Assembly (NCBI GenBank): GCA_030672445.1
Contig: DAOVGK010000016.1
Span: 1-11,735, forward strand
Reading direction: 5' to 3'
From: Candidatus Aerophobota bacterium
Lineage (GTDB): Bacteria; Aerophobota; Aerophobia; Aerophobales; AE-B3A
Length of the DNA stretch: 11,735 nt
Both the position numbers and the translations under genes were made by a program. Shown here one piece after another: positions 1 to 7,388 of this stretch. Position 1 is the first letter of the stretch. Each line of letters begins with the position of its first letter. Below the pieces are notes generated by a model, which did no database searches, had not been told where the DNA came from, and saw nothing but the letters and a program-made list of their open reading frames with translations.

Positions 1-59
1 CCTCGATACGCGTATAAATCTCCTGAATAGTAATACTTTCTTGGGTACTATCAAGTCAG

Positions 60-88
60 TTGACCGATTAAATTTCTTTTGCTATAGT
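60..88 (+). promoter_or_regulatory. Sigma-70 type promoter upstream of recO
   Basis: TTGACC at 60-65 and TATAGT at 83-88 are separated by exactly 17 bases, and TGC at 80-82 makes the -10 an extended one. Transcription would start near position 95, leaving a leader of about 20 bases before the recO GTG at 117. This is the only good promoter seen ahead of the tightly packed plus-strand genes, so it may drive recO, the sigma factor and ychF together. The call rests on base matches alone. Confidence 0.7.
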
Positions 89-116
89 GTTTGCGAATCA
101 GTAATCGAGGCCGAAA

Positions 117-902
117 GTGCGTTTGTATAAAACTGAGGCGATTGTGCTTAGAGATTATGATCTAGGAGACCAAGATAAAATAGTTATTTTTTATTCACGA
201 AGATATGGAAAGATAAAAGTGATAGCAAAGGGGGCTAGAAGAATAAAAAGTAGATTCGCTGCCCTGGTTCAACCTCCTTCTTATGACAGTGTGGTGATTC
301 ACAAAGCTACGAGAAGCGGTCTGGATACCTTAAGCGAGTGTAAGATTAACTACCCTTTTATAGGGATTAGAAAGAATCTACTTAGATTCGCCTATAGCTG
401 TTATCTGGCCGAGTTGATTGACAAATTTTTGGGAGAAGAACAAGCAAATTCTCATCTTTTTGAACTTCTGGTAAAGACCCTTTTTTGCTTAGAAAGAATT
501 CGTAAACAAAACTTAACTCTTTTGATGCGGAGTTTCGAGATAAAACTCTTAAAGATTTTGGGTTACGGGCTATATCTGAGTGGATGCATAAATTGTGGAA
601 AAGAAAGAGGAAAGATTCAATTTCTCTTTATTAGCATAAAGTTAGGCGGACTTCTTTGCGGTGATTGCCAAAAGGAAGATAAGAACAGGCTAGAGGTTTC
701 AAAGAAGACCGTTCTTTTGATGGATTATCTTCTTTGTTCAAGCCTGAAGAAGACAGTTCAACAAAGTTTTGATAAGGCCATAGAAATCGAACTGGAGGCT
801 ATTCTAAAAAAGTATCTTTCTTATCAATTATCGAGAGAGATAATTACTTCTCGCTTTATTTGTACTTCTGAGAAGTTGGAATTGAAGCACCCAATAATAT
901 AG
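117..902 (+). CDS. recO: DNA repair and recombination protein RecO
   Basis: RecO binds single-stranded DNA and SSB and, with RecR (and RecF), loads RecA on gapped DNA in the cytoplasm. The 261-residue length fits the family. The N-terminus (about 1-80) has the RecO OB-fold pattern beginning MRLYKTEAIVLRDYDLGDQD, followed by a helical region. A zinc-binding four-cysteine cluster is visible: C157 and C160 in GCINCGKE, C181 and C184 in LCGDCQ. The GTG at 117 is chosen because it gives the usual RecO N-terminus and is preceded by CGAGG at 106-110, six bases away. A promoter lies just upstream. The next gene, the sigma factor, starts 10 bases after the stop, so the two are probably co-transcribed. 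The ssb gene for RecO's partner lies about 2.7 kb downstream on the same strand. The C-terminal third is more divergent than the rest. Confidence 0.93.
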   Translation: MRLYKTEAIVLRDYDLGDQDKIVIFYSRRYGKIKVIAKGARRIKSRFAALVQPPSYDSVVIHKATRSGLDTLSECKINYPFIGIRKNLLRFAYSCYLAELIDKFLGEEQANSHLFELLVKTLFCLERIRKQNLTLLMRSFEIKLLKILGYGLYLSGCINCGKERGKIQFLFISIKLGGLLCGDCQKEDKNRLEVSKKTVLLMDYLLCSSLKKTVQQSFDKAIEIELEAILKKYLSYQLSREIITSRFICTSEKLELKHPII

Positions 903-912
903 GGAGGATTTA

Positions 913-2088
913 GTGGAAAACCGTGCTAAGGAGATAATTCACGCAGAGGAGCAAGTTTTACCCTTAGGCACAATTGAAAGTTATTTGGAAGGTATAGGGA
1001 AGACTCCTTTGCTTACCAAGGAGGAAGAAAGGAAGCTTGCTAAGAGAATAAAAGAAGGAAAGCAAAAACTAATCCAACTTATGACAGAAGCAACCGACAT
1101 CATTAATAAGAACCGAGAGTTTCTCAGCCTATTTCAAAAGGGAGAAAGGCTGTTTAAAAATTTTGGTGATCCTGATCGTAATCCAGATAAGGTCAGGGAG
1201 ATGGTTGATTTCTTAGAACACAAACTCTCGAAAATAGACAGAATAGAGTCTGACCAGGATAAAAAGAAGATAAGACAGATCTTAAAAGAGGCGGTGAAAG
1301 TAAAATCAGCGTGTGAAGCTGACAGAAAGAAGATGATGGAAGCTAATCTTCGTCTGGTGGTAAGCTTTGCTAAAAAGTATACTGGCAGAGGAGTTTCTCT
1401 TTCAGACCTCATCCAGGAAGGGAATATCGGTCTTTCTCGGGCTGTGGATAAGTTTGACTATAAATGTGGCAAGCGTTTTAGCACCTATGCCAGTTGGTGG
1501 ATACGCCAGGCTTTATCCAGGACTATTGCTGATCAGTCAAGAACCATACGTCTTCCGGTTCACATAGCTCATTTGTTAAGAAAGTTGAACAGGGTATCCA
1601 GACAACTAGAACAGAAACTAAAAAGAGAACCTACTCCCGAGGAAATTGCTGAACAGGTAGATTTTCCCCCGGAGAAGATCAGGCAAACACTGGGAATAAG
1701 CCAGACCACCGTCTCAATTGATAAACCGATGGGAGAGGAAAAAGACAGTTCAATGATCGAGTTTATTTCTAACACTAATATACCTCCACCTGTTTATAAG
1801 CTTGCCGTAGATATGCTCAAAGAGGAAGTAAGAAAACTACTAGAAAAGGTAGTAAAAGACCGACGTGAATTGGGAATATTAAAGTTGAGATTTGACCTGG
1901 AAGAGAAAGGCGATTATTCCTTAAGAGAGGTTGGGAAGAAATACGGAGTCAGCAGGGAGAGGATCAGACAGATTCAGGAAAGAGCTTTAAAAAGATTAAG
2001 AGCTCCGGCGGAAGAAAGAGGATTGAGAGGTTATCTAGAACTATTGGATAGCCTAAGGGCAGAGATGCAGGAGAGCTACACCGAATAA
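913..2088 (+). CDS. rpoD: Primary-type sigma-70 factor (RpoD/SigA)
   Basis: This RNA polymerase sigma subunit recognises -10 and -35 promoter elements. Region 1.2 lies at about 16-50. Residues 51-135 are a charged helical stretch like the non-conserved region of primary sigmas. Region 2.2 includes DLIQEGNIGLSRAVDKFDY at 165-183, and regions 2.3-2.4 include YASWWIRQALSRTIAD at 192-207. Region 3 is at about 219-285, and a 3.2-like linker FISNTN is near 284-289. The region 4.2 helix-turn-helix is at 335-363, with the -35-reading positions R348, E349 and R352 in SRERIRQ. At 391 residues it is near the short end for primary sigmas and has no large acidic region 1.1. The residue matching E. coli T440 is serine (S202). 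The start is GTG with AGGGAGG at 901-907. An alternative sigma cannot be excluded, but complete regions 1.2 to 4 favour the housekeeping type. Its neighbours are recO and ychF rather than the common partner dnaG. Confidence 0.92.
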   Translation: MENRAKEIIHAEEQVLPLGTIESYLEGIGKTPLLTKEEERKLAKRIKEGKQKLIQLMTEATDIINKNREFLSLFQKGERLFKNFGDPDRNPDKVREMVDFLEHKLSKIDRIESDQDKKKIRQILKEAVKVKSACEADRKKMMEANLRLVVSFAKKYTGRGVSLSDLIQEGNIGLSRAVDKFDYKCGKRFSTYASWWIRQALSRTIADQSRTIRLPVHIAHLLRKLNRVSRQLEQKLKREPTPEEIAEQVDFPPEKIRQTLGISQTTVSIDKPMGEEKDSSMIEFISNTNIPPPVYKLAVDMLKEEVRKLLEKVVKDRRELGILKLRFDLEEKGDYSLREVGKKYGVSRERIRQIQERALKRLRAPAEERGLRGYLELLDSLRAEMQESYTE

Positions 2089-2090
2089 AT

Positions 2091-2097
2091 GAGGAGG
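2091..2097 (+). promoter_or_regulatory. Ribosome binding site deciding the ychF start
   Basis: GAGGAGG lies four bases before the TTG at 2102. An ATG at 2098 touches the Shine-Dalgarno sequence but reads only three codons before TAA, so it cannot be the ychF start. The TTG at 2102 sits inside this tiny frame and gives the correct distance to the conserved GLPNVGKST loop. Confidence 0.7.
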
Positions 2098-2101
2098 ATG
2101 C

Positions 2102-3196
2102 TTGGCTAACCCCTCAGCCGGAATAATTGGTCTACCTAACGTTGGTAAATCAACCCTTTTTAACGCTCTTACACAAGCAGGGGCGCAGGTGGCAAAGTTT
2201 CCTTTCTCCACTGTATCTCCTAATGTAGGAATGGCATTGGTTCCTGATCCACGACTGGAGAGACTGGCCGAATTGATAAATCCCGAGATTGCCACGCCAG
2301 CGTCAGTGGAGTTTATAGATGTAGCTGGTCTGGTTAGAGGCGCCCATCAAGGTGAGGGCCTAGGAAATGAGTTTTTATCCAGAATAAGGTCGGTTGATCT
2401 TTTAGTTGAGGTATTGAGGTGTTTTGAAGGGAAAGGGATTGCCCATCCCGAGGGAAGCATAGATCCGATAAGAGATGCCGAGATAATTGAGTTAGAATTG
2501 CTTCTCTCTGACTTGAAAGTTGTGCAGCGGTGGTTGACAAAGCTGGATAAACTGGTAAAATCGGGAGCCAAAGGAAGCCAAGAAAGATTTGATCTTTTAC
2601 AAAAGGTTAAAACAAACCTTGAAAAAGGGAATTTTCTGAGAAAGATTTGCACAGAAAAAGAGAAGGAAGAGCTTGTCGAAGAAGGTCTTTTGACTCTTAA
2701 GCCCTTACTTTACGTTGCCAATATAGATGAAAATGACCTAACTTCTCCGTCCTTTTTACTTAAGAGTTTGAGAGAATACACCTCCCAGAGGGGAGGAGGG
2801 TTAATAGAAATGTGTGCCCAATGGGAGGCAGAATTGGCAGAAGTATCTGCGCAAGAGAAGGCAGAATTCCTTGAAGAGTTAAAGATAGAAGAAGGACTTA
2901 ACAAATTAATAAGAGAGGTGTACCAGCAGCTAAACTTAATTACCTTTTTTACCATCAGCGGGGGAAGGGAAGTGAGGGCCTGGTCGGTGAAAGAGAGAGC
3001 CGCCGCTCCTCAAGCAGCAGGTAGAGTCCATTCGGATATGCAAAAGGGCTTTGTAAGAGCAGAGGTAGTCTCAGCATCAGACCTTCTTGAGGTCGGATCA
3101 ATGAAACGAGCCAAAGAGGAAGGAAGAGTTAAAATAGAGGGAAAGGATTATCTGGTAAAAGACGGAGATGTGATACATTTTAGGTTTACCCCGTAA
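2102..3196 (+). CDS. ychF: YchF/Ola1 family ribosome-associated ATPase (EngD)
   Basis: YchF is a universally conserved P-loop protein of the Obg-related family. It binds ribosomes and hydrolyses ATP in preference to GTP, and is linked to stress and translation control. The G1 loop is GLPNVGKST at residues 10-18. The G3 region DVAGLVRGAHQGEGLG is at 73-88. The G4 position reads NIDE at 207-210 instead of NKxD, the hallmark of the ATP-preferring YchF branch. A helical segment (about 122-196) precedes G4. The C-terminal TGS domain (about 278-364) is complete and contains the conserved AGRVHSDMQKGF segment. At 364 residues it is full length. Translation starts at TTG, after GAGGAGG. It follows the sigma gene by 13 bases and is followed by a hairpin and the rpsF cluster, which fits a translation-related role. 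Confidence 0.96.
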   Translation: MANPSAGIIGLPNVGKSTLFNALTQAGAQVAKFPFSTVSPNVGMALVPDPRLERLAELINPEIATPASVEFIDVAGLVRGAHQGEGLGNEFLSRIRSVDLLVEVLRCFEGKGIAHPEGSIDPIRDAEIIELELLLSDLKVVQRWLTKLDKLVKSGAKGSQERFDLLQKVKTNLEKGNFLRKICTEKEKEELVEEGLLTLKPLLYVANIDENDLTSPSFLLKSLREYTSQRGGGLIEMCAQWEAELAEVSAQEKAEFLEELKIEEGLNKLIREVYQQLNLITFFTISGGREVRAWSVKERAAAPQAAGRVHSDMQKGFVRAEVVSASDLLEVGSMKRAKEEGRVKIEGKDYLVKDGDVIHFRFTP

Positions 3197-3218
3197 GATA
3201 GTAAACATCTTACGGGGT
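3188..3218 (+). terminator. Strong hairpin at the end of ychF, possible leaky terminator
   Basis: CCCCGTAAGAT at 3189-3199 pairs perfectly with ATCTTACGGGG at 3207-3217, and an A-T pair at 3188/3218 extends the stem to 12 bp with a 7-base loop. The left arm includes the ychF stop codon (3194-3196). Only three T residues follow directly, so it is a weak intrinsic terminator at best. No obvious promoter lies between it and rpsF, which suggests partial read-through (attenuation) or an mRNA-stabilising role. Confidence 0.55.
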
Positions 3219-3248
3219 TTACTAGTTAGTCGGAGGGAAGGCCTCAAA

Positions 3249-3614
3249 ATGACATGGTATCAAGCAAGTTGTGCTCTTAAAACTGGATTAAATGAAGAAG
3301 AAAGAGCTACGCTTTTAGATGGACTTAAAGACATTGTCAGCCACGATAAAGGTGAGGTAGAAAATATATCGCAAATAGGGATGAGGAAGTTTGCCTATGA
3401 GGTGGGAAAAGAAAAGGAGGGCTTTTTTATCACGGTTAATTTTCAAATAAATTCTTCAGAAGTGAATCGAGTTCGAGAGTTTCTTAAAACCAAGGAAGGG
3501 ATAGTGAGATCGATGATAATAAGGAGAAAAGCTCCTCCGGAGAAAAAAAAGGAGGAAGGAGAAAAAAATGGCCAGCTTGAACCGCGTGATCTTAATAGGA
3601 AACCTCACCCGTGA
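3249..3614 (+). CDS. rpsF: 30S ribosomal protein S6
   Basis: S6 binds 16S rRNA in the central domain as a heterodimer with S18, whose gene lies just downstream. Residues 1-94 carry the S6 ferredoxin-like fold, recognisable from [33 protein letters not shown] (44-60) and [12 protein letters not shown] (83-94). The C-terminus (95-121) is a charged tail. Its last part overlaps the first 47 bases of ssb in another frame, so 121 residues is longer than a minimal S6. The ATG at 3249 is preceded by GGAGGGA at 3232-3238. Gene order rpsF-ssb-rpsR-rplI is the classic bacterial arrangement and firmly supports the call. The S6:S18 complex autoregulates this operon in several bacteria, but I could not identify such a leader motif here. 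Confidence 0.95.
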   Translation: MTWYQASCALKTGLNEEERATLLDGLKDIVSHDKGEVENISQIGMRKFAYEVGKEKEGFFITVNFQINSSEVNRVREFLKTKEGIVRSMIIRRKAPPEKKKEEGEKNGQLEPRDLNRKPHP

Positions 3615-3990
3615 TCCTGAACTTCGCTACACTCCGGATGGAACTCCTGTAGCCAGCTTTACCATCGCCGTTAATCGTCCTTTTACCACTCGGCAAGGAG
3701 AAAGAGAAGCTGATTTTATACCTGTTGTAGTATGGCGGAAGCGAGCAGAGACTTGCTCCGAATATCTGGCTAAGGGAAGTCAGGTGGCCGTGGACGGGAG
3801 ACTCCAGATTCGTAATTATGAAGACAAGGACGGTGTTAAAAGACGAGTGGCAGAAGTGGTTGCCTGGAGAGTTGAATTTCTGCAAAGGCTAAAGAAACAA
3901 CCTCCACCGGAAGTTCCGGAAGAAGCAGTAGAAAACCAGATAGACAGAATTCCTCTTCCCGAGGAGAAGGGAGAAAGCCTTGAGAGCTAG
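3568..3990 (+). CDS. ssb: Single-stranded DNA-binding protein
   Basis: SSB coats single-stranded DNA during replication and repair and recruits partner proteins through its C-terminus. The OB fold fills residues 1-107, beginning [21 protein letters not shown], with [17 protein letters not shown] at 73-89 typical of the family. The linker is very short. The usual acidic tip (DDIPF at the extreme C-terminus) is not found in that form: IDRIPL occurs at 125-130 and ten more residues follow. Those last codons also hold the ribosome binding region and TTG start of rpsR. The ATG at 3568 follows GGAGGAAGGAG and lies inside the end of rpsF, 47 bases before its stop. The 140-residue length is slightly shorter than usual. 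RecO, a known partner of the SSB tip, is encoded upstream. Confidence 0.95.
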   Translation: MASLNRVILIGNLTRDPELRYTPDGTPVASFTIAVNRPFTTRQGEREADFIPVVVWRKRAETCSEYLAKGSQVAVDGRLQIRNYEDKDGVKRRVAEVVAWRVEFLQRLKKQPPPEVPEEAVENQIDRIPLPEEKGESLES

Positions 3991-4201
3991 ACCTCTATTT
4001 AAAAGAAGAAAGGTTTGTAGTTTTTGCCGATCAGGAGGTGATTCTCTAAACCATCTGGATGTAAAAGCTCTCGGATATTATGTCGATAGTCGAGCTCGAA
4101 TAAAAAGCAGAAGGCGCAGCGGTGTCTGTGCTAAGCATCAACGAAAGTTATCCAAAGCAATTAAAAGAGCTAGAGAGATGGCGCTTTTACCTTATAAATA
4201 A
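3980..4201 (+). CDS. rpsR: 30S ribosomal protein S18, cysteine-containing form
   Basis: S18 pairs with S6 on the 30S platform. The 73-residue protein carries the family core, ending [14 protein letters not shown]. It has the putative metal-binding residues of the C+ (zinc-type) S18 paralogue: C13 and C16 in KVCSFC, then C50 and H53 in GVCAKH. Many bacterial S18 proteins lack these. The TTG start at 3980 is preferred because it gives the usual short basic N-terminus ([11 protein letters not shown]) and follows a GAG/AAGGGAG purine run at 3961-3974. It overlaps the last 11 bases of ssb, so its translation is probably coupled to ssb. Confidence 0.95.
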   Translation: MRARPLFKRRKVCSFCRSGGDSLNHLDVKALGYYVDSRARIKSRRRSGVCAKHQRKLSKAIKRAREMALLPYK

Positions 4202-4245
4202 GAAAATCTGAGTAATTGAGTGTAGGCTCTGTGAGAGGGTAGGGT

Positions 4246-4695
4246 ATGAAGATTATATTGATGGAAAACATCGACAATCTAGGGCAGAAGGATGAGATAG
4301 TGGAGGTAACTGATGGCTATGCGCGTAATTTCCTTATTCCCAAGAATTTGGCTTTGAGAGCAACTCCCGGCAATGTTAAGCAAGGGAAGGAGAAAAAAAG
4401 GCTCATCCAACAGAGGAAAGAGAGGGGAAAGTTCAAGGCGCTTAGAATAGCAGAAAAACTAGGAGGGGCAAGACTAATACTGGAAAGGGAGATAGGGGAG
4501 GAAGGGAAGTTATTCGGGGTGGTTACCTCGCAGGATATTGTTCAGGAGATTGAAAAGAGGTTTAATCTAGAGATAGATCACAGAAAGGTCAATTTAGATG
4601 AGCCTATTCGAGTCATTGGAATTCGGAAGGTTTCTCTTAAATTACATCCTGAGGTGGAGATTGACCTTGAGGTAGAGGTGAAAAAATCCACCTAG
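4246..4695 (+). CDS. rplI: 50S ribosomal protein L9
   Basis: L9 binds 23S rRNA near the base of the L1 stalk and helps maintain reading frame. The 149-residue length matches the family. The N-terminal domain is clear: MKIILMENIDNLGQKDEIVE, then VTDGYARNFLIPKNLALRAT with the L9 signature. A long connecting helix rich in lysine and arginine follows (about 43-75), then a C-terminal domain containing GKLFGVVTSQDI at about 87-98. The ATG at 4246 follows GAGAGGG at 4233-4239 with six bases between. It lies 44 bases after rpsR in the standard rpsF-ssb-rpsR-rplI order. Confidence 0.96.
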   Translation: MKIILMENIDNLGQKDEIVEVTDGYARNFLIPKNLALRATPGNVKQGKEKKRLIQQRKERGKFKALRIAEKLGGARLILEREIGEEGKLFGVVTSQDIVQEIEKRFNLEIDHRKVNLDEPIRVIGIRKVSLKLHPEVEIDLEVEVKKST

Positions 4696-4735
4696 TCGAT
4701 TTCTATAGTGATTGATGTAAAAACGAGAAAACAAA

Positions 4736-6010
4736 ATGGGTAACAAGCAAAATAAAATTTATATAATTGATGTTACTAACCGAGATGGAGTTCAAACGTC
4801 CAGATTGGGATTAGCCAAATTGGAAAAGACTCTCATTAACTTTTATCTGAATGATATGGGGATTTATCAGTCAGAATTTGGTTTTCCCTTTACCAATCAT
4901 GAAATAAATTGCCTTAAGGCTAATCTTGAGCTTGCCAAAATGGGAGTGCTTCAGCCGATAATCTTGAGTGGCTGGTGTAGAGCAGTCAAGGATGATGTCA
5001 AGAGAGCTCTGGCTATAGGGGTTGAGTATCTTAATATATCTATATCTACTTCCCGACAGATGGTTAACGGAAAATTTGAAGGTAGAGTGGTTAGGGACCC
5101 TGAGGAGAATCCCCGTAAACCCAGTATAATAGGAATGATGGTCGAGACTCTTGAGGAGGCCAAGAAGGGGGGGATAAAGATGGTGGGAGTGAATGCTGAA
5201 GATGCCTCTCGCACAGATGAGGATTTTTTGTTAAAATTCAGTCAGGTAGCTAAGGAACACGGTGCTGACAGGATAAGATATTGTGACACGCTGGGCTACG
5301 ATGATCCTTTTACCATCTATGCTCGAGTAAAAAATCTGGCGGAAGAAATCCAAATACCCATCGAAATACACTGCCACAATGATCTGGGAATGGTGGTGGC
5401 TTGTTCAGTGGCTGGAGCCAAAGGAGCTATAGATGCCGGAGTAGATGCTTATATCAATACCTCTATTAATGGAATGGGGGAAAGGGCAGGCAATGCAGAT
5501 TTGATCTCGGTAATATTGGCTTTAAGGAAGTCCAGTGGTCTAAAAGGCCTGAGTCTTCTGGATGAAAGAGTAGATCTTTCCAAAGCCTGGAAAATCGCTA
5601 AATACACTTCTTATGCTTTTGGTGTTCCCATCCCGGTGAACCAGGTAGGAGTGGGAGGAAATGCCTTTGCTCATGAATCCGGAATTCACGCTGATGGAGC
5701 TTTAAAGGATAGACGTAACTATGAACTTTACGATTTCGAAGAATTAGGAAGGGGAGAGCCCGAGATAATAGAAACAGGAAGAAAAATAACCACGGGAGAA
5801 TACGGGGGCATTAAGGGTTTTCGAAATGTCTATGAGAAGCTGGAGATTAAATTTAAGGATGAGAAAGAGGCTTATAAAATCTTAGAGTTAGCCCGCTACG
5901 CTAACGTGCACACTCAAAAGCCCCTTACCGAGGATGAACTTTGTTTCATTGCCCGCTATCCTGAACAAGCTAAGCAAATTCTAACTGTTAGTCCTCCCAA
6001 TCTAGATTAG
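4736..6010 (+). CDS. Re-citrate synthase or homocitrate synthase-like DRE-TIM metallolyase
   Basis: This enzyme belongs to the isopropylmalate/homocitrate/Re-citrate synthase family, which condenses an acyl-CoA (usually acetyl-CoA) with a 2-oxoacid using a divalent metal in a TIM barrel. The N-terminal motif is DVTNRDGVQTS (12-22) in place of the usual DTTLRDGEQ. HCHNDLG at 212-218 supplies H212 and H214 as probable metal ligands, NGMGERAGNADL is at 245-256, and FAHESGIHADG is at 311-321. The helical extension (to residue 424) lacks the large leucine-binding regulatory domain of LeuA. The DVTNRDGVQTS and SEFGFPFTNHE wording, and GRGEPEIIETGR at 338-349, recall anaerobe Re-citrate synthases of the Clostridium kluyveri type. 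I make that comparison from memory, so homocitrate synthase remains possible. The ATG at 4736 has no clear Shine-Dalgarno sequence, but an in-frame stop lies just upstream. It follows rplI by 40 bases and its stop overlaps that of murC on the other strand. Confidence 0.75.
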   Translation: MGNKQNKIYIIDVTNRDGVQTSRLGLAKLEKTLINFYLNDMGIYQSEFGFPFTNHEINCLKANLELAKMGVLQPIILSGWCRAVKDDVKRALAIGVEYLNISISTSRQMVNGKFEGRVVRDPEENPRKPSIIGMMVETLEEAKKGGIKMVGVNAEDASRTDEDFLLKFSQVAKEHGADRIRYCDTLGYDDPFTIYARVKNLAEEIQIPIEIHCHNDLGMVVACSVAGAKGAIDAGVDAYINTSINGMGERAGNADLISVILALRKSSGLKGLSLLDERVDLSKAWKIAKYTSYAFGVPIPVNQVGVGGNAFAHESGIHADGALKDRRNYELYDFEELGRGEPEIIETGRKITTGEYGGIKGFRNVYEKLEIKFKDEKEAYKILELARYANVHTQKPLTEDELCFIARYPEQAKQILTVSPPNLD

Positions 6011-7386
6011 TTAGACTCTGCTAAAAACCGCCTTCCTACCTTCCACACGTCGCCTGCTCCGATGGTCAGTATTAAATCATTCTTTCTGGATTCTTTTCTT
6101 AAAAAATCCAGGATTTGTTCCGAGGCTGAAAAATAATAAGTGGGCTTTGAGCGGTGTTCTTTGACCTCATCGAATAATAATCTCCCGCTCACCTCTGGTA
6201 TAGGACTTTCCCCGGCAGGATAAATTTTGGTTAAGAGAAGAATATCCGCATCATTAAAACAGCCAGCGAATTTAGAGAGAAGCAGTTTCGTTCGACTGTA
6301 ACGATGAGGCTGGAAGACCACAATCATTCGTGGTTTTATCCTCTTGGCAGCCTTTAAAACTTCCTCGATCTCGGTGGGATGGTGGGCATAGTCATCAATT
6401 ACTAAGGCCCCACAACTCGTTTGTCCTATTTGTTCAAACCTTCTCTTTATCCCTTGAAAGGAAGAAAGACTTATTTTAATCTGATCCCATCCTATTCCCA
6501 TACTTCTACTTACCGTGATAGCTGCTAAAGAGTTATATACATTGTACAGACCCGGTAGAGGAACCATAATACTCTCCAATTCTTTTCCTCTATATCTAAC
6601 CTCGTAAGATGAGGTAAACTCTTCTAATCTAACTTTATTAGCTACCACATCAGCTTCTGAATCTATCCCGTAACTGATCAGTCTTTGAGAATAATGTAAA
6701 GAGATTCTTCTTAAAGCTTTTTTTAGCCAAAGATCGTCTTTATTCACGATTAAAGTACCTCCAGCTTTAAGGTTATGAGTAAATTGAATAAATGCCTCAA
6801 TGAGCTTATTTTTGGAGCCATAATAATCCAGGTGATCATCTTCCAAACTGGTAAGGACGCAGATTTTGGGAAGGAGATACAAAAAGGAACCATCAGACTC
6901 ATCACTTTCTACTACCACGTATCTATCCCCTCCCAATTGACTGTTACTACCAATCTCATTCAGCTCTCCTCCAATGAACATAGTAGGATTTTTACCTGCC
7001 CGATGAAGAATGGAGGAGATAAGGGAAGTAGCGGTGGTTTTTCCATGAGTCCCGGCGACGACAATGCTTTCTTTGTCTCGAATGAGATATCCTAGAAGTT
7101 TTCCTCTGGAGATAGCTGGGATTTTTTTTCTTTTCGCCTCCAGAAGTTCGAGGTTATGGGCAGGGATGATGGAGGAGAATACCACCAGGTCGACTCCCTT
7201 AAGATGAGAAGAATCATGGCTTTGGTAAATGGTAGCTCCCTTGGCCTCTAGCCCCTGGGTTAGATTGTTTTTTCTCTTGTCCGAACCGCTTATCAAATAG
7301 CCCATTTGCAACAATACTTGAGCCAGCCCACTCATGCCTATTCCCCCAATCCCTATGAAGTGAATAGATCGAACGTGATTTAGCAT
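6007..7386 (-). CDS. murC: UDP-N-acetylmuramate--L-alanine ligase
   Basis: MurC adds L-alanine to UDP-MurNAc using ATP, the first amino acid step of the peptidoglycan stem peptide, in the cytoplasm. All three Mur ligase domains are present. The Rossmann-like N-terminus has GIGGIGMSG at 12-20. The central ATPase has GTHGKTT at 112-118, the ESDESDGSF acidic segment at 160-168 and DDHLDYYG at 183-190. The C-terminal domain follows LPGLYNVYN (277-285), GIKRRFE (312-318), DDYAHHPTEI (331-340) and QPHRYSRT (359-366), ending with GAGD at 443-446. At 459 residues it is full length. The ATG lies two bases after the murG stop and has no real Shine-Dalgarno sequence, so translation is probably coupled to murG. 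Its TAA overlaps the TAG of the convergent synthase gene. Confidence 0.97.
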   Translation of the reverse strand: MLNHVRSIHFIGIGGIGMSGLAQVLLQMGYLISGSDKRKNNLTQGLEAKGATIYQSHDSSHLKGVDLVVFSSIIPAHNLELLEAKRKKIPAISRGKLLGYLIRDKESIVVAGTHGKTTATSLISSILHRAGKNPTMFIGGELNEIGSNSQLGGDRYVVVESDESDGSFLYLLPKICVLTSLEDDHLDYYGSKNKLIEAFIQFTHNLKAGGTLIVNKDDLWLKKALRRISLHYSQRLISYGIDSEADVVANKVRLEEFTSSYEVRYRGKELESIMVPLPGLYNVYNSLAAITVSRSMGIGWDQIKISLSSFQGIKRRFEQIGQTSCGALVIDDYAHHPTEIEEVLKAAKRIKPRMIVVFQPHRYSRTKLLLSKFAGCFNDADILLLTKIYPAGESPIPEVSGRLLFDEVKEHRSKPTYYFSASEQILDFLRKESRKNDLILTIGAGDVWKVGRRFLAESN

Positions 7387-7388
7387 TT

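Noticed and set aside
2..57. Minus-strand open frame running off the left edge with a protein-like sequence
   Set aside because: It has no ATG, GTG or TTG start in frame and is too short to identify.
2..127. Open plus-strand frame of about 42 codons before and into recO
   Set aside because: It crosses the good promoter and recO start, has no recognisable sequence, and has no visible start in the window.
1134..1412. 92-codon minus-strand frame inside the sigma factor gene
   Set aside because: Antisense shadow of a strongly conserved coding region, with no homology or start signal.
2098..2109. Three-codon ATG frame at the ychF start
   Set aside because: The ATG touches the Shine-Dalgarno sequence with no spacing, so it is more likely accidental than a leader peptide.
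2334..2955. Several minus-strand frames (68-101 codons) opposite ychF
   Set aside because: Shadows of the conserved YchF reading frame.
4704..4709. TATAGT before the Re-citrate synthase-like gene, resembling the recO -10
   Set aside because: No acceptable -35 at 16-18 bases upstream (the site is poly-A), and it is in a 40-base gap inside a co-directional cluster.
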